In this document: positions 41,490-51,774 of the stretch, one piece after another
How the letters are laid out: each line of letters begins with the position of its first letter
How positions within the stretch are numbered: position 1 is the stretch's first letter
Assembly: GCA_965218045.1 (NCBI GenBank)
Contig: CBDCJX010000011.1
Location: forward strand, 868,001 to 932,000
Direction of reading: 5' to 3'
DNA length: 64,000 nucleotides
DNA from: CAVRCA01 sp965218045
GTDB lineage: Bacteria; Pseudomonadota; Alphaproteobacteria; Acetobacterales; Acetobacteraceae
Made by a program: the position numbers and the translations under genes
Notes under the pieces: generated by a model
What the model was told of the DNA's origin: nothing
Seen by the model: the letters and a program-made list of their open reading frames with translations, nothing else
Databases searched by the model: none

Positions 41490-44161
41490 CCCGGGACCAT
41501 CTCGGTCTCGTAGCACTCCACCCGATCGCCTTCCTGCAGATCGTGGAAGTTGGCGAAGGAGAGGCCGCATTCGTAGCCGCGCGCCACCTCGCGCACGTCG
41601 TCCTTGAAGCGCTTGAGCTGCGACAGCTCGCCGGTGTGGATCACCACGTTGTCGCGCAGCACGCGCACGCCGGAGCCGCGCCGCACCATGCCCTCGGTGA
41701 TCATGCAGCCGGCGATCTTGCCGACCTTGGTGATGTTGAACACCTGACGCACCTCGGCGTAGCCCAGGAAGCGCTCGCGCGCTTTGGGCGCGACCTTGCC
41801 GCGAACCAGCTTCTCGATGTCGTCCGACACTTCGTAGATGATCGAGTAGTAGCGGATGTCGACACCGTCGCGCTGCGCCATCTCGCGCGCTTGGCTGGTG
41901 GCGCGCACGTTGAACGCGACCAGCACCGCGCTGGACGCCTTGGCAAGCTGGACGTCGCTCTCGGTGATCTGGCCGACGGCGCTGTGCAGCACCCGCACCC
42001 GCACTTCCTCGTGCGCCTGCTTCAGCACGGTCGCGGCGATCGCCTCGGCGCTGCCCTGCACGTCCGCCTTGATGACGACGGCGACTTCTTTTTGCTCGCC
42101 GGCGACGATCCGCGCCAGCATCTCGTCGAGCGTGCCGCGCGCCGCCACATGGCCCGCCGCCTGCGTGTCGCGCAGCTTGCGGCCACGGAACTCGCTGATC
42201 TCGCGCGCCCGGCCTTCCGCCTCGACCACGACCAGCGGCTCGCCGGCCGACGGCACCCCGGCGAGGCCGAGGATCTCCACCGGCGCTGAAGGCCCGGCCT
42301 GCTTGAGCTGCCGCCCCTTGTCGTCGAGCATCGCCCGCACCCGGCCCCATTCGGCGCCGGCCACGATGATGTCGCCCTGCTGCAAGGTGCCCTTCTGGAT
42401 CAGCACCGTCGCGACCGGGCCGCGGCCGCGATCAAGCCGGCTCTCGATCACCGCGCCCTCGGCGCTGCGGTCCGGATTGGCTTTCAGATCGAGGATCTCG
42501 GCTTGCAGCAGAATCGCCTGCTCGAGCTCGTCGAGGCCGGTCTTGCGCAGCGCGGAAACCTCGACATCCTGCGTCTCGCCACCGAGCTTCTCCACCACGA
42601 TGTCGTAGCTCAGCAACTCGTTGCGCACCCGGTCGGGGTTGGCGTCCTCCTTGTCCATCTTGTTGATCGCCACGATGATCGGCGCGTTCGCCGCCTTGGC
42701 GTGGCGGATCGCCTCCACGGTCTGCGGCATCACGCCATCATCGGCGGCGACCACCAGCACCACCACGTCGGTCACGCTGGCGCCGCGCGCGCGCATCGCG
42801 GTGAACGCCTCGTGGCCCGGCGTGTCGACGAAGGTGATACGGTCGCCCGACGGCATCTCCACCTGGTAGGCGCCGATATGCTGGGTGATCCCGCCGGCCT
42901 CGCGCGCCGCGACATCGGTGGCCCGCAACGCGTCGAGCAGGCTGGTCTTGCCATGATCGACATGGCCCATGATGGTGACCACCGGCGGGCGCGTCAGCAG
43001 CTCGGATTCCACGTCGGCCGCGCCTTCGAGACCGATCTCCACGTCGGATTCCGAGACCCGGCGGGCGCGGTGGCCGAACTCCTGCACCACCAGCTCGGCG
43101 GTGTCGGCGTCGAGCGATTGCGTCACCGTCGCCATTACGCCGAGCTTCATCAAGGTCTTGATCACCTCCGGCGCACGGGCGGCCATGCGGTTGGCCAGCT
43201 CCTGGACGGTGATCGTGTCGGGCAGAATGACGTCGCGCACCACGCGAACCTGGTCGGAGCGCAGCCGCTCGAGCTCGGCCTGCCGCCGCTCGCGCTCGCG
43301 CTGGCGTCGCACCGACGCGAGGCTGCGGACCCGCTCATCCTCGCCTTCGATGGCGGCCTGCACGTCGATGCGCCCGGCCCGGCGTCGGTCGTCGAGCCCC
43401 TTCTTGGGCGCCACGACCGCGGGCTTGCGCGGCGGCAGCGGCGAGCCGGGCCGGCGGACCGGCCGCGCCTCCTCGTCCTCGTCGGCTCGACCGGTCCGCA
43501 GCCGCAAGGTCTCGCTGGGAGCGGCTGGCGTTGCCGACGGGGCCGGCGCGGGAGCCGGGCGGCGACGCACCTCCTCGCCGCCACGCGCGGTGGGCGCCGG
43601 CGGCGGTGCCGCCACGGCGGTGGCGATCGCCGCCTGGCGTTGCTCCTCCTCGGACGCCACGCGCGCCGCTTCCGCCGCTTCCTCGCGTTGGCGCGCCTCA
43701 TTCTCGGCCGTGCGCCGCGCTTCTTCCTCGGCGCGCTTGCGCGCTTCCTCGGCGGCCGAGAGGATCGAGATCTTCTCCTGCTCGCGTCGTTCCGCCTCGC
43801 GCCGAGCGGTCTCGCGCTGCTGGTCGGCCAGCACGCGCTGGCGGGTGGCGAGTTCCGTCGCGGTCAATGCCCGAACCGGGCCGGATTGGCCGGGGGACTG
43901 GCCGGGTCGGGCGGAAGCGGCGCGGCTTGAGGGCGCCGCCGGTGGCGCGCCTGGACGTGCCGGCTGGGCCTCGGCAGCGGGCGCGCCGCCGGGCGCGAGG
44001 GCGCGCTTCTTGCGCACCTCGACCTGCACCACCTTGGACCGGCCGTGGCTGAAGCTCTGCCGGACCGAACCGCCGTCGACCGTCCGGCCGACCTCCAAGC
44101 GCCCTGCTGGCCGCAAGGAAAGCCGGCTTTTACCCGCGTCCTGATCGTTGCCTTCGCTCAT
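41486..44161 (-). CDS. infB: Translation initiation factor IF-2
   Basis: An 891-residue IF-2. N-terminal: a short SFSHGRSKVVQVEVRKKR segment (about 36-54), a Pro/Ala-rich stretch, then a charged coiled-coil (about 110-185). The conserved part starts at ILPDTITVQELANRMA (about 305); the GTPase domain has GHVDHGKT (about 397), DTPGHEAF (about 445) and NKMD (about 500); EF-Tu-like domain 2 and the fMet-tRNA-binding C-terminal domain with GYECGLSFANFHDLQEGD follow. It overlaps rbfA by 4 nt and starts 16 nt after the YlxR gene. Confidence 0.97.
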   Translation of the reverse strand: MSEGNDQDAGKSRLSLRPAGRLEVGRTVDGGSVRQSFSHGRSKVVQVEVRKKRALAPGGAPAAEAQPARPGAPPAAPSSRAASARPGQSPGQSGPVRALTATELATRQRVLADQQRETARREAERREQEKISILSAAEEARKRAEEEARRTAENEARQREEAAEAARVASEEEQRQAAIATAVAAPPPAPTARGGEEVRRRPAPAPAPSATPAAPSETLRLRTGRADEDEEARPVRRPGSPLPPRKPAVVAPKKGLDDRRRAGRIDVQAAIEGEDERVRSLASVRRQRERERRQAELERLRSDQVRVVRDVILPDTITVQELANRMAARAPEVIKTLMKLGVMATVTQSLDADTAELVVQEFGHRARRVSESDVEIGLEGAADVESELLTRPPVVTIMGHVDHGKTSLLDALRATDVAAREAGGITQHIGAYQVEMPSGDRITFVDTPGHEAFTAMRARGASVTDVVVLVVAADDGVMPQTVEAIRHAKAANAPIIVAINKMDKEDANPDRVRNELLSYDIVVEKLGGETQDVEVSALRKTGLDELEQAILLQAEILDLKANPDRSAEGAVIESRLDRGRGPVATVLIQKGTLQQGDIIVAGAEWGRVRAMLDDKGRQLKQAGPSAPVEILGLAGVPSAGEPLVVVEAEGRAREISEFRGRKLRDTQAAGHVAARGTLDEMLARIVAGEQKEVAVVIKADVQGSAEAIAATVLKQAHEEVRVRVLHSAVGQITESDVQLAKASSAVLVAFNVRATSQAREMAQRDGVDIRYYSIIYEVSDDIEKLVRGKVAPKARERFLGYAEVRQVFNITKVGKIAGCMITEGMVRRGSGVRVLRDNVVIHTGELSQLKRFKDDVREVARGYECGLSFANFHDLQEGDRVECYETEMVPG

Positions 44162-44850
44162 GCACCCGTCCGCTCGTTCATCGTATCTTCCCCATCGGCG
44201 GAGCCGGAGGGAAATCCTGTTCGTCCTGTCCGATCAGCCCGGACAATCGCTCGCACTCGACCGCCAGCGCCTCGGCAAGTCGCCCGCGTCCCACGGCGAC
44301 ATGCACGACGTGGTCCCGGCCGAAGATGCGCCCCAGCGCCGCGGCCGGCAGCGGCGTCCGCGCCACGGTCTCCGCCGGCGCGCCCGAGAGAAACCGGCTC
44401 CGCTCGGCGGCGCTGCCGTCCGAGGCCTGCACGACCAGGGCCGCCTGGCCGCCGCGCACCCATTCGCGCCCCTTCTGAAACCCGGCGACGGCCTGACCGG
44501 CGCGACGGGCAAAGCCAAGCAGATCACCAATTCGGCGGACCAGGCCGGCCTGCAGCACAGAGGCGATATCGGGGGGCACCGTGACCGGACCGCGAGCCGC
44601 CCTGGCGAACGCCTTGGCCAGCGTGCCCTGGGCGCGCGCGGTTTCTAACACATCCTTTCGCGCGCTCAACCAGATTCCCCGGCCGGGCAGGCTTGCAGCA
44701 ATGTCGGCCACCAGCACCCGCTCGGGACCAAGCACGAAGCGGATCATCCGCTCCTTGCCCTGCCGCTCGCGCGTCAGGATGCAGCGGCGCAGCGGGCCGG
44801 TCTCCTCGGTCTCCTCGGCCTCCTCCGCCGCGGTCAGCTCCCCGGCATGG

Positions 44851-46410
<1,560 letters not shown>

Positions 46411-46422
46411 CGGGTCGACCTC

Positions 46423-46944
46423 TCAGTTGGTCCGGGGTGGGGTGGTGGTGGCCTCGATCAGCGCGTCGGTGAGCACCAGGCGAGCGCGTCGCAGATGCGC
46501 GCGCGGCAGGGACACCTCGGTCCCGTCGTCGAGTCGCAGCCGCGCCTGCTCCGCGTCGGCGCCGAGCACGATGCCGGAAAAGCGTTTGCGCCCGTCGATC
46601 GGCATGTCGGTCTCCGCCCGCGCGAGGTGGCCGGTGAAGCGGTTCCAATCCTTGGCGCGCGTCAGGGGGCGGTCGATGCCGGGCGAGCTGACCTCGAGCG
46701 TCCAGGCCCCTTGCATCGGGTTGGCGACGTCCAGCACCGCGCCGAGTGCGCGGCTGATCGCCTCGCAATCGCCGACCTCGATCGGCGCGCCATCGGTCCG
46801 GTCGGCCATCACCTGCACCGTCGGGCGGTCCTTGCCCGAGATGGCGACGCGCACGAGCTCGTAGCCCATATCGACGAGGCTCGGCGTGATGATGTCGGCT
46901 AGCCTGGCTTCGAGCCCGGCATGGCGAGGCTGGTCAGTTTGCAA
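46423..46944 (-). CDS. rimP: Ribosome maturation factor RimP
   Basis: About 173 residues if started at the TTG at 46944, 183 if at the GTG at 46974. The protein core is clear: GLEARLADIITPSLVDMGYELVRVAISG (N domain), AISRALGAVLDVANPM, LEVSSPGIDRPLTRAKDWNRFTG (family signature) and the SH3-like C domain ending LVLTDALIEATTTPP. It aids 30S assembly and heads the nusA-infB operon. The 5' end is unusual because the GTG lies inside, and the TTG right after, an intrinsic-terminator structure; neither has a good ribosome site, and no in-frame ATG exists before the family core. Confidence 0.9.
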   Translation of the reverse strand: MQTDQPRHAGLEARLADIITPSLVDMGYELVRVAISGKDRPTVQVMADRTDGAPIEVGDCEAISRALGAVLDVANPMQGAWTLEVSSPGIDRPLTRAKDWNRFTGHLARAETDMPIDGRKRFSGIVLGADAEQARLRLDDGTEVSLPRAHLRRARLVLTDALIEATTTPPRTN

Positions 46945-46975
46945 AAATAAAAAAAGGCGGCCGGTTAAGGCCACC
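46943..46975 (-). terminator. Intrinsic terminator on the 5' edge of rimP
   Basis: Minus strand: GGTGGCC (46975-46969), a 6-nt loop, GGCCGCC (46962-46956), then a T-tract of 12 Ts in 13 positions (46955-46943). All seven pairs form, one as a G-T wobble. It lies 87 nt after the MFS gene stop, so it can end that transcript, but it is also between the only promoter candidate for rimP and the rimP codons, so it should act as an attenuator for the operon. Confidence 0.75.
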
Positions 46976-47008
46976 CCCCGTCAGTCCGCGGAGATTGAGT
47001 TAACCAAG

Positions 47009-47037
47009 CACATAGCCTTGTGTCCGCACGGTTGCAA
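47009..47037 (-). promoter_or_regulatory. Candidate rimP operon promoter
   Basis: Minus strand TTGCAA (47037-47032), 17-nt spacer, TATGTG (47014-47009). It would start a leader of about 30-60 nt running into the terminator-like hairpin. Match to consensus is moderate (4 of 6 and 3 of 6). Confidence 0.35.
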
Positions 47038-47062
47038 GAGCCGGGTCCGAGCACTTTGCCGG

Positions 47063-48508
47063 TCACATGGAGATCTGCTCCAGCACGGCCTCCGACTGGC
47101 GCATCCCAAAGACGCGCATGAGCAGGGCCGGCAGCAGCGAGCCGGGCAGGATGATCCAGAGGATCCAGCCGAGATGATTGGGCCCCAGGGCGTAGAGCGG
47201 GCCGAGCAGGGTGACCCCGCCCCAGGCCCCGAGATGGCCGAGCCCGTCGGTCCAGGCGAAGGCGGTGGAGCGAATCCGCGTCGGATAGGCCACGGCGGTG
47301 TAGTTGTAGAGATTGAACAGGTAGATGCCGGTGCCGACCCGGCTGACGATGAAGCAGATCGCGATCACCAGCAGGCTCGGCCACGCCCACGCCGCCGCCC
47401 AGGAGATGGCGAACAGCACGCCCATGACGCAGATCACGTCACGCCGCTCGACCCGCTCGCCCAGTCGCGAGTTGCCGATCATGCCGAGGAACAGGACGCC
47501 ATAGGCCACGGCGATGGTGAGGAACACCTGATGCGGCGTGCCGCCGTGGTCGACCATGTACACCGCGAGGAACGCGCCGACGCCGTAGATCAGCCCCGCG
47601 TAGCCGAGCACCCAGACCGCGATCAGCAGCAGGGTGCGGCCGCGATAGCGCGGGTTGCCGAACAGCTCTCGCCAGTTGGCCTTCACGGTGACGATCACCG
47701 GGTTGTTCGACGCGTCCGGCTCGCGCAACGGCACGTTGCTGTAACGCTGGCAGCGCTGCTCAAGGTCCAGCATGGCACGTTCGGCCTCGGCGTGTCGGCC
47801 GCGTGCCTCCAGCCAGCGCGGCGACTCCGGCAGCTTCCAGTAGAGCAGCGGCAGCAGGATGACGACCTCGACCGCGGCGCTGATCCACAGGAACAACTGC
47901 CACTGCTTCGGCACCAGCCAGAAGGCCAGCAGGTTGACGCTCACCGCGACCAGCGCCGTCACGCCCTGCGATGCGAGCAGCACCCGATTGCGCACCTGCG
48001 GCGAGGTCAGCTCCGAGAGATAGACCGAGTGCGTGCCGACGATCCCACCAACGCCCAAGGTGCTGAGCACGGACAGCACCACCAGCCACTTGAAGTCGGT
48101 GACGTAGGCGAATGGCCAGATGCAGAAGCCGCCGAGCAGCGTGGACAGCAGGATCGCCGGCCGCCGTCCGTAGCGATCAGCCACCCAGCTCATCAGATAG
48201 ACGCCGAGCAGCACGCCAAGCCCGACCTGCAGCGCCTGGATGACGGAATACTCGACCACCGTGATCATGTGGTTCGGACGCCACACGAACGGGTAGAGCC
48301 GCGCGCCGATCCCATCGGTGTCGAACACAATGAAACCCCAGGTGACCTCGACGAGGATGGCTAGCCGCCACTGCACGGGGGTCAGCGGCAAGCGGTCGAC
48401 GCGAGCCGCCACCTGCCCGCCGATCGCGCCGCGTGCCGCCGCGGCCGCATCCATGACGTTGGCCGACGCCGGGGTACGCCGCGCGCTCGCGCGACTTGTT
48501 TCCGCCAT
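47063..48508 (-). CDS. MFS transporter
   Basis: A 481-residue inner-membrane transporter with 12 helices. A long cytoplasmic N-terminal tail (about 35 residues) precedes LAILVEVTWGFIVFDTDGIG; loop 2-3 is MSWVADRYGRRPAIL, helix 5-6 GTHSVYLSELTSPQVRNRVLLASQG, PESPRWLEARGR follows helix 6, and VAYPTRIRSTAFAWTDGLGHLG lies between helices 10 and 11. These resemble the SV2/sugar-porter MFS branch. GAGGGGAGGA stands before the ATG. Its transcript would end at the terminator at 46943-46975. Confidence 0.88.
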   Translation of the reverse strand: MAETSRASARRTPASANVMDAAAAARGAIGGQVAARVDRLPLTPVQWRLAILVEVTWGFIVFDTDGIGARLYPFVWRPNHMITVVEYSVIQALQVGLGVLLGVYLMSWVADRYGRRPAILLSTLLGGFCIWPFAYVTDFKWLVVLSVLSTLGVGGIVGTHSVYLSELTSPQVRNRVLLASQGVTALVAVSVNLLAFWLVPKQWQLFLWISAAVEVVILLPLLYWKLPESPRWLEARGRHAEAERAMLDLEQRCQRYSNVPLREPDASNNPVIVTVKANWRELFGNPRYRGRTLLLIAVWVLGYAGLIYGVGAFLAVYMVDHGGTPHQVFLTIAVAYGVLFLGMIGNSRLGERVERRDVICVMGVLFAISWAAAWAWPSLLVIAICFIVSRVGTGIYLFNLYNYTAVAYPTRIRSTAFAWTDGLGHLGAWGGVTLLGPLYALGPNHLGWILWIILPGSLLPALLMRVFGMRQSEAVLEQISM

Positions 48509-48866
48509 CAGGTCCTCCCCTCCACGCCGGCCTTTCGCGAGGCTTTGACCGATCTTCTACAATGTTAGGACAGTTCGGAGTACCATTGCCACGGTTGTGT
48601 TCCATGATGGCGTAGGCACCTACCCCTTGCCGTTCCGCCATGGCCAGGGCGGGCCGACAGACATGGGAAGGTTGTCGTGGGAAGGTTGAGGACTGGCCAG
48701 GCAAGTGCTCCGCCAGCGAAGCGCAATGGATCAATCCCGGAGAGTGAATCGGCCCAAGCGCCCGGCCCGTGTTTGTGGCCCGTGTTCGTGGCCCGTGTTC
48801 GTGGCCCGTGTTCGTGGCCCGTGGATGGTCGGTCTTCGCCGAATGCGGCAGGGTAAAAAACATTTT
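48509..48866. other. Intergenic region with 13-bp tandem repeats
   Basis: No gene recognised between the MFS start and the promoter of the second leaderless paralog. It holds two TGGGAAGGTTG copies (48663 and 48677 on) and the 13-bp repeat array described separately. An open frame runs through to the paralog from 48705 but begins inside the repeats and has no homolog in the other copy. Confidence 0.5.
48766..48823. repeat. 13-bp tandem repeat
   Basis: At least four contiguous copies of CCCGTGTTCGTGG (first copy with TTTG instead of TTCG), with CCC starting at 48766, 48779, 48792, 48805 and 48818, then divergent sequence. It ends 44 nt before the -35 box of paralog B. Too short and too few for a CRISPR; likely replication slippage or a small iterated binding site. 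Confidence 0.8.
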
Positions 48867-48895
48867 CTTGACACATATAGTAACCATACGTATAA
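48867..48895 (+). promoter_or_regulatory. Near-consensus sigma-70 promoter with palindromes, paralog B
   Basis: TTGACA (48867-48872), a 17-nt spacer, TATAAA (48890-48895), then 7 nt to the ATG at 48903. The spacer has the imperfect palindrome TATAGTAACCATA and the 8-nt palindrome ATACGTAT reaching into the -10 box. GTAACCA is shared with the promoter of paralog A at the same position. Confidence 0.7.
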
Positions 48896-48902
48896 ACCGC
48901 CA

Positions 48903-49577
48903 ATGACCCCAGGCCCCTCCACCCCACCCGATCCGATGGGCCGCTTCGGCGAGTTCGTCGAGCGGCTGCGTTGGACAATCGTCGATTGGCTCGACCGGAA
49001 GGGCAACCGCGACGGGTGGGGGCCGCTCGGCATCCTGGTGTGGAACTATCTCTCGCGCACCCACCATCGCCTCGTCGCACTGCATGCGCGGTTCGTGGCC
49101 GGCAAGTCTGTCGCGGCGCGCCAGCGGCCAGCGTCGCGCCCGGCCGCCGAGCGGGAGGCGTTGACATTGCGAGAGAGGCCGCCCGGAATACCGACCGGTG
49201 CGGTGTTTGCGCGGTTCGGGGCCGGGTATCTCCACGCCTGGCTGCTGGAGGTGGTGGAGCATCCAGACATGCGGGCGCTGCTCGCGGCGTCGCCGCAGGC
49301 GGGCCGGCTTTTGCGCCCGCTCTGGCGCAGACGGGTCACCTATCCGCTGCCCGAGGTGCTTCGGCTGCCGCCGGCGCCGCGCCGATCGCGCCAACCGCTC
49401 GCTGCGGTGGTGCTCGCCGAAGCGCCGCCCGACGATTGGGCCCAAGCTTCCCCGCCCCAAGCTTCCCCGTCCCATGCGTCGCCGCACGCCTCACACGGGC
49501 GTCGCCGGACCGCGCCCGCCAAGCGCAAGCAGCCATGTTCCCTGTTCTCCCGGCCACCGCCGTTCTCGCTGGCCTGA
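48903..49577 (+). CDS. Conserved hypothetical protein, leaderless paralog B
   Basis: A 224-residue protein paralogous to that of 6709-7371, with MTPGPSTPPDPMGRFGEFVERLRWT, the GPLGILVWNYLSRTHHRL segment, ARFGAGYLHAWLLEVVEHPDM and LLAASPQAGRLLRPLWRR aligned along the first 165 residues. The tail is Pro/Ser/Ala-rich and carries a 15-nt repeat (ASP-based pentapeptides) around 49440-49485. The ATG follows the -10 box by 7 nt. About 20 nt after the stop region (GCCTGAxGCG then CGCxGCC) also resembles the flank of paralog A, so the repeated unit is larger than the ORF. No domain recognised. Confidence 0.65.
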   Translation: MTPGPSTPPDPMGRFGEFVERLRWTIVDWLDRKGNRDGWGPLGILVWNYLSRTHHRLVALHARFVAGKSVAARQRPASRPAAEREALTLRERPPGIPTGAVFARFGAGYLHAWLLEVVEHPDMRALLAASPQAGRLLRPLWRRRVTYPLPEVLRLPPAPRRSRQPLAAVVLAEAPPDDWAQASPPQASPSHASPHASHGRRRTAPAKRKQPCSLFSRPPPFSLA

Positions 49578-49709
49578 CGCGGCGCCGCCTTTTGCGCTCG
49601 AAGCGTTACGTTATAACGGTGCGTCTGTCATATGCAGCTGCTAGTATCGGTTGGTGCGACGCACCGTGACCGGCAGGCTCGCGAGCCCGCGCAGGGTGTT
49701 GACAAAAGC

Positions 49710-50459
49710 CTAGGATGCCGCATCGAGCGCGACGATGCGGCCATCGGGCGGCGGCTTGCGGACGAACTGCCAATACCGCGGTTGCCGGCCTTCGCGTAGC
49801 GCCTTCGCCTCATAACGCGTCGCCGGCCAGCACGCCGGGCGGGTCTCGGCGAGCGGCTTGATGTCGAACCATGCCTGCGCCCCCATCACCTCGCCGACCC
49901 AGGTCTGGTAGGTCGGGTCGTCGCTCGCGACCCGCCACTCCGCCCCCGGCTTCAGCACGCGGGCGAGCAGCGGCAACAGGTCGGGATGGACGAACCGGCG
50001 CTTGGCGTGGCGCGATTTCGGCCACGGATCGGGAAACAGCAGGAACAGCCGGTCGAGGCAGGCATCGGGCAGTCGGCGCAGCAACGCGCGGGCATCGTCG
50101 GGCCACAAACGGAGGTTGCCCGGCACCGGCGCGCTCGCCTCGCCGCCCTCCGGCACAATGCGCGAGAGCAGCGAGCAGATGCCGTTCTCGAACACCTCGC
50201 AGGCGATCAGGCCGACCCGCGGGTACGCGTCGGCCAACGACCGCGCGTGCTCGCCACCGCCAAAACCCACCTCCAGCCAGAGCGCCTCGACCGGGGTGGC
50301 GAAGGCGGCACGCGGGTCGGCGATCGCCGCCTCGCCGAGTGCGAGACGCGGCAGGGTGACGTCGAGCAGCAGACGTTGGCGTGGACGCAGCGCGTGGCCG
50401 CGAGCGCGGCCGTAGAGGCGATCGGGCGGCGGCTTGAGCGCCGGAGGCTTGCTGGTCAG
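49710..50459 (-). CDS. trmB: tRNA (guanine-N7-)-methyltransferase
   Basis: TrmB methylates G46 in the variable loop of tRNA. EVGFGGGEHARSLADAYP (SAM motif I), FENGICSLLSRI, LFLLFPDPWPKSRHAKRRFVHPDLL (catalytic Asp, family signature) and ASDDPTYQTWV are present. The upstream frame, RLYGRARGHALRPRQRLLL, is also conserved TrmB sequence, so the GTG at 50270 cannot be the start. No ATG, GTG or TTG occurs between the metK stop and that segment. The best remaining start is CTG at 50459, overlapping the metK stop as CTGA and giving 249 residues, close to the normal length. Confidence 0.85.
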   Translation of the reverse strand: MTSKPPALKPPPDRLYGRARGHALRPRQRLLLDVTLPRLALGEAAIADPRAAFATPVEALWLEVGFGGGEHARSLADAYPRVGLIACEVFENGICSLLSRIVPEGGEASAPVPGNLRLWPDDARALLRRLPDACLDRLFLLFPDPWPKSRHAKRRFVHPDLLPLLARVLKPGAEWRVASDDPTYQTWVGEVMGAQAWFDIKPLAETRPACWPATRYEAKALREGRQPRYWQFVRKPPPDGRIVALDAAS

Positions 50460-51643
50460 CGCCCGAACGCGGCCTGCAGCGCCGGAACCAGGTCGGTCCG
50501 CTCCCAGGTGAACGTGCCCTTCGCTTCGTCCGGCGCGCGACCGAAATGGCCGTACGCCGAGCTCGGCACGTAGATCGGCCGGTTCAGCCGCAGATGCTCG
50601 CGTATGCCGCGTGGGGTGAGGTTCATCAGGTCACGCAGCGTGCTCTCGAGCCGCGCCTCGTCCACGTCTTGGCCGGTGCCATGCAGATCGACATAGACCG
50701 AGAGCGGGTGCGACACGCCGATAGCGTAGCTGATCTGCAGGGTGCAGCGGTCGGCCAGGCCGGCGGCGACCACGTTCTTGGCGAGATAGCGGCAGGCATA
50801 GGCGGCGCTGCGATCCACCTTGGTCGGGTCCTTGCCGCTGAACGCGCCGCCGCCATGCGGGGCCGCGCCGCCATAGGTGTCGACGATGATCTTGCGCCCG
50901 GTGAGGCCGCAATCGCCGTCCGGGCCGCCGATCACGAACTTGCCGGTCGGGTTGACGTAGAACTCGCTCTCCGGCGGCATCCATCCATCGGGCAGGCTGC
51001 TCTCGACGATCGGCCAGAGCATCTGCTTGATCTCGCCCTGCTCGATCCCCTCCTCGTGCTGGGTCGACACCACCACGCTGGTCGCCGCCACCGGCTTGCC
51101 GTCGACATAACGCAAGGTGACCTGGCTCTTGGCATCCGGCAGCAGGCCGGCCACCGATCGCGATCCGGCCCGACGCAGCTCGCTGATCCGACGCAGCACC
51201 AGATGCGCGTAATAAAGCGGCGCCGGCATCAGCGCGTCGGTCTCGCGGCAGGCATAGCCGAACATGATGCCCTGGTCGCCGGCGCCCTCGTCCTTGTTGC
51301 CCTCGGCGTCAACGCCCTGGGCGATGTCGGCCGACTGGGCGTGCAGATGGCACTCGATCTTCGCCTTGCGCCAGCTGAACCCCTCCTGATCGTAGCCGAT
51401 GTCGCGCACCGCCTCGCGCGCGAGCTCGGTCAGCAGCTCCGGCGTGACGCTCGCGGGGCCACGGACCTCGCCGGCCAGCACCACCAGGTTGGTGGTCACC
51501 AGGGTCTCGCAGGCCACCCGGCTGACCGGATCGGCGCCCAGGAAGGCATCGACGACCGTGTCGCTGATCCGGTCGGCGACCTTGTCGGGATGGCCCTCGG
51601 ATACGGATTCGGAGGTGAACAGGAACTCGCCCGTGTCACGCAT
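50456..51643 (-). CDS. metK: S-adenosylmethionine synthetase
   Basis: A 395-residue MetK that makes SAM from methionine and ATP. FTSESVSEGHPDKVADRISD, the loop DEGAGDQGIMFGYAC, and GGGAFSGKDPTKVDRSAAYACR (phosphate-binding) are signatures; the C-terminal part ending FTWERTDLVPALQ is typical. It is co-directional with trmB and overlaps its presumed start. No known SAM riboswitch pattern is visible upstream, unlike metZ, but a long GC-rich hairpin lies in the leader. Confidence 0.96.
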   Translation of the reverse strand: MRDTGEFLFTSESVSEGHPDKVADRISDTVVDAFLGADPVSRVACETLVTTNLVVLAGEVRGPASVTPELLTELAREAVRDIGYDQEGFSWRKAKIECHLHAQSADIAQGVDAEGNKDEGAGDQGIMFGYACRETDALMPAPLYYAHLVLRRISELRRAGSRSVAGLLPDAKSQVTLRYVDGKPVAATSVVVSTQHEEGIEQGEIKQMLWPIVESSLPDGWMPPESEFYVNPTGKFVIGGPDGDCGLTGRKIIVDTYGGAAPHGGGAFSGKDPTKVDRSAAYACRYLAKNVVAAGLADRCTLQISYAIGVSHPLSVYVDLHGTGQDVDEARLESTLRDLMNLTPRGIREHLRLNRPIYVPSSAYGHFGRAPDEAKGTFTWERTDLVPALQAAFGR

Positions 51644-51672
51644 TCAGGTGGTCCTCGGTGTCGCGGAGCATG

Positions 51673-51712
51673 GCCCGGCGCGTCCGGCCGCCGCCCCGGC
51701 CGGATGCCGGGC
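51673..51712 (-). promoter_or_regulatory. Two-tier hairpin in the metK leader
   Basis: Nested perfect arms: GCCCGGC/GCCGGGC (outer, 51673-51679 with 51706-51712) and TCCGGCC/GGCCGGA (inner, 51683-51689 with 51698-51704), loop 8 nt, ending about 30 nt before the ATG. It does not match SAM-I, SAM-II or SAM/SAH patterns that I know. Because arms are almost pure G and C, chance structure in a GC-rich genome cannot be excluded. Confidence 0.35.
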
Positions 51713-51774
51713 GCGGCGTGTGTGGCGGAATCCCGATCGACCGTCAAGAAAATGCGACTGCTCGCGAGGACCGG

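Noticed and set aside
44158..44463. Separate small gene between infB and the YlxR gene
   Set aside because: It is out of frame within the L7Ae-like domain and has no conserved feature.
46980..47062. A tRNA before rimP, as metY in E. coli
   Set aside because: No cloverleaf or TTCGA loop can be drawn in this gap on either strand.
48766..48823. Possible CRISPR array
   Set aside because: Units of 13 bp are contiguous without spacers, and no cas gene is present.
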